A stretch of DNA of 37,386 nt from NCBI RefSeq assembly GCF_026672275.1, contig NZ_JANQCD010000041.1, positions 1-37,386 on the forward strand, read 5' to 3'. Origin of the DNA: Marinifilum sp. D737 (lineage in GTDB: Bacteria > Bacteroidota > Bacteroidia > Bacteroidales > Marinifilaceae). The notes under the pieces were generated by a model that saw only the letters and a list, made by a program, of their open reading frames with translations, ran no database searches and was not told the origin of the DNA. Both the position numbers and the translations under genes were made by a program. Shown in pieces: positions 31,684 to 37,386 of the stretch. Position 1 is the first letter of the stretch. Each line of letters starts with the position of its first letter.

Positions 31684-33735
31684 TTATTTAATCATATCAA
31701 CGCTACGCTTCACAAATTTAGCAAGCTCCTCACCCTTTAACATGTTGTTAGCCAACAATGCAAGGTCAATCAACTGTTTTACCAATTGGTTGTCTTTACC
31801 AAACTCATTTAGTAAACCTTCTTTCTCTGCATTTACCTCGGTAATTTGCTTCTGAATGTCAGTCATTTTATCCTTTTCCTCCTGAGGAACTTCTTCTTCT
31901 TTCTTGTCTTTCTTCAAAGCTTCCAAAGCATCTCTCTCTTCGAAAAGTGGAGTCAGCTTTGCTGAAACATCCGTAAGCTTATCACTTAGCTTCGCATCCT
32001 TATCTTTCAAAATGGTGCCCACCAATTCGTGATCGGTATTTACAACCAAATTGTATGAATCTGGCATTTCACCATAGAATCCCATTCCAGCATTCATAGC
32101 AGCCATGTCTTTCATACGACGCATAAACTCAGCCTGAGTAATCATTAATGGTTGTGCTTCCTCTCCTAAGGATTCGAAAGTAACCATATAATTCACTCCT
32201 TCGGTTGGCAATTGCGAGTTGAATACAGGAATCAAATCCGTTTTTTCTTCTTCTGATAATTTCGATTCTTTTACTTCATCTTTTTGGATCAACTTGTCAA
32301 CTACATCAGAATCAACACGAACATATTTCTTGTTGGTATCTTTCTGCTCCAGGTGGTTGATAATGTGATTGTCTAGCTGACTATCCATCAACAATACATC
32401 ATATCCTTTAGCTTTGGCAGCCTCAACATACGAGAACTGAGCATCCATATCGGTTGCATAAAGGTTAATGATATTGTTGTCTTTATCAGTTTGATTTTCC
32501 TTGATGATTGCTTCGTACTCTTCCAAAGTGAAGTACTTTCCTTCAGTATTCTTGATCAAGAAGAATTTCTTGGCTCTGTCGAAGAATTTTTCTTCAGTCA
32601 ACATTCCGTATTCAACAAACATGCGAAGATCATCCCATTTGCTTTCAAACTCGGTACGATCTTTCTTGAAAATGTCCATCAAGCTATCAGCCACTTTTTT
32701 GGTAATGTGATTCGAAATTTTCTTCACATTTCCGTCTGACTGCAAGTAAGAACGAGATACGTTCAATGGAATATCTGGTGAGTCGATCACACCGTGTAGT
32801 AAAGTCAAGAATTCAGGAACGATTCCTTCTACCGAATCAGTAACAAAAACCTGGTTGCAGAACAACTGAATTTTGTTCTTCTGAATTTCTACACTGTTCT
32901 TGATTTTTGGGAAATATAGAATTCCTGTTAGGTTGAAAGGATAATCAACATTTAAATGAATGTGGAACAATGGATCCTCACCCATTGGGTACAACTGCTT
33001 GTAGAAATCTCCGTAATCTTCTTCTTTCAAATCGGCTGGCTTCTTCGTCCAAGCTGGGTTTGTATCATTGATTACATTATCTTCATTTGTTTCTTCTTCC
33101 TTACCATCTTTCCACTCTTTCTTTTTACCGAAAGCAATCTCTATTGGTAAGAATTTACAGTACTTGTTCAACAATTCCTGAATACGGCTTTCTTCCAAAA
33201 AGTCTTTTTCTTCTTCAGAAACATGCATTACAATATCAGTACCTCTTTCTGCCTTCTCAACTTCTTCAAGTGTGTATTCCGGATTCCCTTCACAGCTCCA
33301 TTTCACTGCTTTCGCACCTTCCTTATGAGAAAGGGTTACAATATCTACTTTATCAGATATCATGAATGAAGAGTAGAACCCTAAACCAAAGTGACCAATA
33401 ATGGCATTCGCCTGATCTTTGTATTTATCAAGGAATTCCTCTGCTCCAGAGAATGCAATTTGGTTGATATATTTTTCGATCTCTTCCTGAGTCATACCAA
33501 TACCACTATCGGAAATGGTAATGGTTTTAGCTTCTTTATCAATGTTCACACGAACAGTCAGGTCACCCAATTCTCCTTGGAATTCGCCAGTTGAAGCTAA
33601 AGTTTTCAACTTTTGAGTTGCATCTACTGCATTGGATACAATCTCTCTCAAAAAGATATCATGATCCGAATACAAGAATTTTTTAATAATCGGAAACAGA
33701 TCGTTACTGGTAACACCAATTTTTCCTGTTGACAT
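31684..33735 (-). CDS. htpG: Molecular chaperone HtpG (Hsp90 family), 683 aa
   Basis: The N-terminal GHKL ATPase domain carries 'FLREIVSNAVDAT' (E and N of the ATP site), 'DSGIGMT' and 'GHFGLGFYSSFM'. Middle-domain phrases 'SRSYLQSD' and 'FESKWDDLRMFVEYGM' are typical of Bacteroidota HtpG. An acidic, lysine-rich insertion lies near residues 595-635. The C-terminus lacks the eukaryotic MEEVD tail, as expected. It acts as a cytosolic dimeric chaperone. It is a single gene, ended by the terminator at 31634. I found no convincing heat-shock operator in the upstream region. Confidence 0.97.
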   Translation of the reverse strand: MSTGKIGVTSNDLFPIIKKFLYSDHDIFLREIVSNAVDATQKLKTLASTGEFQGELGDLTVRVNIDKEAKTITISDSGIGMTQEEIEKYINQIAFSGAEEFLDKYKDQANAIIGHFGLGFYSSFMISDKVDIVTLSHKEGAKAVKWSCEGNPEYTLEEVEKAERGTDIVMHVSEEEKDFLEESRIQELLNKYCKFLPIEIAFGKKKEWKDGKEEETNEDNVINDTNPAWTKKPADLKEEDYGDFYKQLYPMGEDPLFHIHLNVDYPFNLTGILYFPKIKNSVEIQKNKIQLFCNQVFVTDSVEGIVPEFLTLLHGVIDSPDIPLNVSRSYLQSDGNVKKISNHITKKVADSLMDIFKKDRTEFESKWDDLRMFVEYGMLTEEKFFDRAKKFFLIKNTEGKYFTLEEYEAIIKENQTDKDNNIINLYATDMDAQFSYVEAAKAKGYDVLLMDSQLDNHIINHLEQKDTNKKYVRVDSDVVDKLIQKDEVKESKLSEEEKTDLIPVFNSQLPTEGVNYMVTFESLGEEAQPLMITQAEFMRRMKDMAAMNAGMGFYGEMPDSYNLVVNTDHELVGTILKDKDAKLSDKLTDVSAKLTPLFEERDALEALKKDKKEEEVPQEEKDKMTDIQKQITEVNAEKEGLLNEFGKDNQLVKQLIDLALLANNMLKGEELAKFVKRSVDMIK

Positions 33736-33952
33736 AGTTATATTGTTTTTAAAGATTAATTTTCAATTTTACTCTTGCCTTTAGTCAAAGCCTGTGCCAT
33801 TACAATAATTATGACATTAAGACAGGAAAGATGAAAAAAATGCAGAATTCTGTCAGCTTTGTCTAATAAAAACGTGCAAAAACTTCATTTTTTCTAATAT
33901 CATCAAAATTCATGATTGATTTTTATGAATTAACTAGCCAAACATATATTTC

Positions 33953-34115
33953 GGTACGCTGTACCACTTTCCATAATATTTTCTAATGGCTACAAATATT
34001 TTCGGTGCTCTGCACCATACAAAAGTTCAATTAAAAGAGATAAAATAAGCAGCAGATCTGCGAAATATTTGTAGAATTAATAAGCTAAAATAGTATCTAG
34101 GTGCAGAGCACCGAA
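33953..34115. repeat. REP-like cluster of three related hairpins
   Basis: Three small palindromes share one design: GGTAC-GCT-GTACC (33953-33965), GGTGC-TCT-GCACC (34004-34016) and GGTGC-AGA-GCACC (34100-34112). Each is flanked by TTCG or its complement. The second and third, with flanks, are an exact 16 bp inverted repeat (34001-34016 with 34100-34115). A further 11 bp inverted pair lies inside (TACAAATATTT 33991-34001 with AAATATTTGTA 34063-34073). The rest of the 660 bp gap between htpG and the next gene (33736-34397) shows nothing else I recognise. Confidence 0.8.
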
Positions 34116-34397
34116 ATCTGTTATTTGTTGCAAGTTATTTCTTGTCATTACATACCACCAAAGCTGTTAAAAAAACATAAAACTTCTTAAACCGTTTAAT
34201 AAAAATCTATAGTTTTCATAAATTCACATTTAACTTGATTATTTATATTATTAATCCTAATAAATAATCTATTATCTAATAAATTCATTTTTAATAATAT
34301 CTAATGCGTGTTTCTATTCATTCAAACACCATAAATATGATAGAACTGTAACAATAAACCTACTAAACCGTCACACATTTATTAAACAAAGCCAAAC

Positions 34398-37028
34398 ATG
34401 ACAAAAATTTACACTATCATTCTCTTCTTCCTGATTTCTTTATCGGGATATTCTCAGAAAATTAGCGGTAAGATCACAGATTTAGAAGGAAAACCCATTC
34501 CTTTTGCCAACATTTACATCAAAGAGCTGGCAACCGGCACCACATCAAATATCGATGGAGAGTATTATATGGATCTTGCAAAAGGAACATGGAACTTACA
34601 TTACCGATATCTCGGGTATCAGACCAAAGAGGTTGTGGTTAACATGACAGAAAACGACCTGAACATGGATGTTGCCCTGGCTCCTCAAACCTACCAGCTA
34701 AAAGAGGTTAAGGTACTGGCCAGTGGCGAAGATCCTGCTTACTATGTAATGCGTAAAGCCATTGCAATGGGCGATTATTACACCAAACAGGTTAGCGAAT
34801 ACAACAATATGGTTTACCTGAAAGGATCGGGAAAAGTAACCAGCGTACCCCGATTATTTAAAAAGAAACTCGCAGAAGAAGGCATTACCGCAGGCAAAAC
34901 TTTCGTAACCGAAAACATTTCAAAAATTCACTTCGAATTGCCTGATAAGGTGAAGGAAGAGGTTATCTCCATACGTTCATCTGGTTTGGGCGAGCAAGCT
35001 GATCCTATGCAGTTTATTACTGCCAACTTGTACAATACCAAAGATGACGGATTCATCTCTCCGCTCGATAAAACTGCTTTTGCAGTGTACCGTTTCGAGC
35101 TTGAATCTGTTTTTGAAGATCAAGGACGAATGATCAACAAAATTAAGGTAACACCCAGAAGAAAAGGGAAAGATTTGTTTCGCGGTTACATCAATATTGC
35201 CGAAAACTACTGGAACATTCACTCTGCCGATTTAAAATTGAATTTACCAATGACCGATGTGCACATGCATCAATTGTATGCTCCGGTAAAAGAAGAGGTT
35301 TGGATGCCGGTAAGTTTCGATTTCAACATCAAATTTAAAGGCATGGGCTTCGGGTTGGAAGGCATGTATGTTGCCTCAATTAAAGATTATCAGATTACTT
35401 TAAATCCTGATTTGGATCATGATTACCTTAAAAAACTGGACATCTCGAAAAAGCAGGAAGAAGCACAAGTGGCAGAATTGGGCAATCAGGAATCGAAAGT
35501 ATTATCGGTAAAAGAACAAAAGCGCAAGCAAGAAATTCAAACGCTTCTGGAAAAGGATGATATGAGCAATTCAGAAATGCGCAAATTGGCTCGCCTAATG
35601 GAAAAGGATACCGAAAAACCTAAAAAGGAAAAGGTGCGAGAGCCATTGGAAATCAAAATTGAAAAGGTAAAAATGGCCAAGGATGCCAAAGACAAAGACT
35701 CCTTGTATTGGGCAGAAATGCGCCCGATTCCTTTATCGGCAGATGAAAAAATTAGTTTCGAGAAAAAGGACTCCATGGAAATTGTTCGTAATTCTCCAGA
35801 GTATAAGGATTCGGTTAGAATTGCCAATCGCAAATTTAAATTCAATCACCTACTTTTTGGTAAAACATACAAATACAAAGAATCGAACTCAAATTTCACT
35901 ACTCCAGGATTGTTAAGTTTCGATAAAGTATCATACAATACCGTTCAGGGATTTACTTTTAATGCACCATTTCGATATACCAAATCCGACACTTTGGGGC
36001 ATTTGTTCACTTTAAGTCCGGATTTCACCTATGCATTTTCAAGGGAACATCTCGATTATTCCTTAAGCACATATTATCGTTACAACGGATTAAAACGATC
36101 CTACATCGGTTTTGGTTTGGGAAGCAAAGCTGTCGATTTTAATGGAAAAACGGGTATCGATCCACTTCTGAATGCCATCAGTTCATTGTATTTTAAAGAC
36201 AATTACATGAAACTGTACGATAAAAACTATATCAACATTTGGCACAATACCGATTTGGCAAATGGCTTAAGATTATCTGCACGTGTTGAATATGCAAATC
36301 GAAAGCAGTTGTACAATACCAACTCATGGTACATTTCCGATCCTGATGATAATGAATATACCATCAATATTCCTGAGGGAGTTGATCCTTTATTGGTACA
36401 GGATAACAAATCATTTAGTGTTGAAGCAAAATTGGAATACACCCCCCGACACAGATATTCTATCGAAAAAGGTGTAAAACGAATGACCTGGTATCACAAT
36501 CAACCAACCTTTGGCTTAAGATACAAACAAGCCATTAAAGATGTTTTCGATTCGGAGGCCGATTACTCCTTGCTAGAAGCCTCGATAAGACAAGAGTTTG
36601 AAACCGGATTTAATGATAGATTATCCTATAACATAAAAGCCGGAAGCTTTCTAACTAGTGACAACATGCACTTTTCGGATTTTAAACACTTTAATACCAG
36701 CAAGCCTACTGTAATGTTGGGCGGTGGTTTAAACACTTTCCGTTTGTTGGATTATTATCAGCATTCAACCACCGAAGATTATCTTGAGGCTCACCTGCAA
36801 TATGAGTCTGACCGATTCTTACTGAAACGCTTGCCAATTTTGAACAATTCATTGGCCATTCAGGAAAGAGTATTTGCCAACTACCTAACTCACGAAAACA
36901 AGAAGAACTATTGGGAAGTGGGTTACGGATTGTCGCAAATCTTCCTTTTTATGGATGTTGAAGTCGTTTGGAGTTTCGATGGCAAGCATCACAGAGATAC
37001 TGGTGTGAAATTGAAATTTAATTTTTAA
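34398..37028 (+). CDS. Outer-membrane DUF5686-type protein with N-terminal carboxypeptidase-regulatory-like domain, 876 aa
   Basis: The signal peptide (1-20, ending GYSQ) is followed by a carboxypeptidase-regulatory-like beta sandwich (about 22-105; 'ISGKITDLEGKPIPFANIYIKELATGTTSNIDGEY' pattern), the same domain that opens many SusC/TonB-linked proteins. The remainder matches DUF5686 in layout: a mixed segment (110-340), a charged helical insert (345-470, with 'KKPKKEKVREPLEIKIEK'-like runs), and a C-terminal barrel-like region ending in an aromatic F (KLKFNF). There is no TonB-plug domain. It probably sits in the outer membrane, with the charged insert in the periplasm. The function of the family is unknown. 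It is a single gene with a terminator at 37051. Confidence 0.88.
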   Translation: MTKIYTIILFFLISLSGYSQKISGKITDLEGKPIPFANIYIKELATGTTSNIDGEYYMDLAKGTWNLHYRYLGYQTKEVVVNMTENDLNMDVALAPQTYQLKEVKVLASGEDPAYYVMRKAIAMGDYYTKQVSEYNNMVYLKGSGKVTSVPRLFKKKLAEEGITAGKTFVTENISKIHFELPDKVKEEVISIRSSGLGEQADPMQFITANLYNTKDDGFISPLDKTAFAVYRFELESVFEDQGRMINKIKVTPRRKGKDLFRGYINIAENYWNIHSADLKLNLPMTDVHMHQLYAPVKEEVWMPVSFDFNIKFKGMGFGLEGMYVASIKDYQITLNPDLDHDYLKKLDISKKQEEAQVAELGNQESKVLSVKEQKRKQEIQTLLEKDDMSNSEMRKLARLMEKDTEKPKKEKVREPLEIKIEKVKMAKDAKDKDSLYWAEMRPIPLSADEKISFEKKDSMEIVRNSPEYKDSVRIANRKFKFNHLLFGKTYKYKESNSNFTTPGLLSFDKVSYNTVQGFTFNAPFRYTKSDTLGHLFTLSPDFTYAFSREHLDYSLSTYYRYNGLKRSYIGFGLGSKAVDFNGKTGIDPLLNAISSLYFKDNYMKLYDKNYINIWHNTDLANGLRLSARVEYANRKQLYNTNSWYISDPDDNEYTINIPEGVDPLLVQDNKSFSVEAKLEYTPRHRYSIEKGVKRMTWYHNQPTFGLRYKQAIKDVFDSEADYSLLEASIRQEFETGFNDRLSYNIKAGSFLTSDNMHFSDFKHFNTSKPTVMLGGGLNTFRLLDYYQHSTTEDYLEAHLQYESDRFLLKRLPILNNSLAIQERVFANYLTHENKKNYWEVGYGLSQIFLFMDVEVVWSFDGKHHRDTGVKLKFNF

Positions 37029-37050
37029 AAACAATTCAAGAATATCATTA

Positions 37051-37089
37051 AGAAAGCCTGTCAATATCACAAATTCTGACAGGCTTTCT
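37051..37089 (+). terminator. Intrinsic terminator of the DUF5686-type gene
   Basis: AGAAAGCCTGTCA (37051-37063) pairs perfectly with TGACAGGCTTTCT (37077-37089) around a 13 nt loop, followed by TTTG on the plus strand. It begins 22 bp after the stop codon. Confidence 0.85.
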
Positions 37090-37153
37090 TTTGCAGTCAT
37101 CCTCCGACTATTAGCGCCATGTAATATCGGGGTATGACTAAATTATAAACTTA

Positions 37154-37386
37154 ATTGATACCCTCACTTTGAGTGAGAGCATCAAAACAAAAAAAGAGCC
37201 CTTGTCATTAGCAAAAGCCCTTTGTGATTCTTTGTGAAATCCTTCGTTTCCCTTTGTGATAGATTTTTCTTTGCAGATATAAAATTGATAACCTCACTTT
37301 GAGTGAGAGCATCAAAACAAAAAAAGAGCCCTTGCCATTAGCAAAAGCCCTTTGTGTTTCTTTGTGAAATCCTTCGTTTCCCTTTG
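37154..37386 (-). repeat. 130 bp tandem repeat carrying two minus-strand terminators
   Basis: Unit 1 (37154-37283) and unit 2 (37284 to the window end) are nearly identical over the shared 103 bp. Each holds a CTCACT-TTG-AGTGAG hairpin (37163-37177 and 37293-37307) and a 31 nt terminator hairpin (37193-37223 and 37323-37353). On the minus strand the latter reads AAAGGGCTTTTGC, loop, GCAAGGGCTCTTT (unit 2) and runs into a T-tract. They should terminate a minus-strand gene that lies beyond the right edge. The adjoining CTTTGTG-rich phrase is shared with 12149-12200. Confidence 0.85.

Noticed and set aside
33784-33799. Sigma-54-like sequence TGGCAC-N5-TTGAC on the minus strand upstream of htpG
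   Set aside because: The -12 element has GA in place of the nearly invariant GC, and no activator gene is nearby. Treated as chance.

Overview
The window looks like chromosome of a member of the Bacteroidota, most likely an anaerobic or facultative lineage such as the Marinilabiliales. The signs are AT-rich DNA, a large secreted protein ending in a type-B type IX secretion sorting domain, an outer-membrane DUF5686-type protein with a carboxypeptidase-regulatory-like domain, -7 promoter boxes of the form TAnnTTTG, a flavodiiron protein, and many short palindromic intergenic repeats. The genus is inference.

Left region (1-5355) is an accessory island. Five minus-strand genes lie in AT-rich DNA: a partial JAB/RadC-like gene, a membrane-anchored hypothetical, a hypothetical with a glycine-rich hydrophobic stretch, a long coiled-coil protein with two membrane segments, and a 619-residue protein with SAP-like modules and a C-terminal PD-(D/E)XK nuclease. 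Three of these genes are bracketed by their own short repeats, which gives a cassette-like layout. One repeat supplies the stop codon of a gene.

From 5368 to 12000 come repeat-rich spacer DNA, a secreted serine hydrolase, a gene-poor 640 bp stretch, a lipoprotein, a membrane-tethered MutS-family ATPase followed 2 bp later by a small two-helix membrane protein, and an HD phosphohydrolase.

From 12118 to 15796 is the most interesting unit, a four-gene minus-strand operon. It encodes a substrate-binding-protein-like fold with no signal peptide, a cysteine-rich HypB/UreG-like P-loop GTPase, an ABC ATPase with no permease, and an 80-residue zinc-ribbon protein. Both the binding protein and the ATPase begin with a similar DUF1858/ScdA-like helical domain. 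A perfect Fnr-type palindrome (TGTAAC-N4-GTTACA) sits about 40 bp upstream of the inferred transcription start. A strong hairpin-T-tract terminator ends the operon. I infer a soluble metallocentre or cofactor-handling system under Crp/Fnr control; I cannot match the set to a described pathway.

The plus-strand block 15991-22786 holds the type IX secreted protein, an ABC-2 exporter pair preceded by a 34 bp inverted repeat, a Crp/Fnr regulator and a flavodiiron protein. The regulator is a candidate for acting on the palindrome at 15781. Next come two tandem outer-membrane barrel paralogues, an aspartate-type aminotransferase, a DUF7935-like membrane protein, a DEAD-box helicase with a good Bacteroidota promoter, a 1263-residue Cache-HAMP-PAS3 histidine kinase, HtpG, a REP-like hairpin cluster and the DUF5686-type protein. 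The window ends in a 130 bp tandem repeat that carries two minus-strand terminators. These terminators are related, with compensatory base changes, to the one that ends the four-gene operon.
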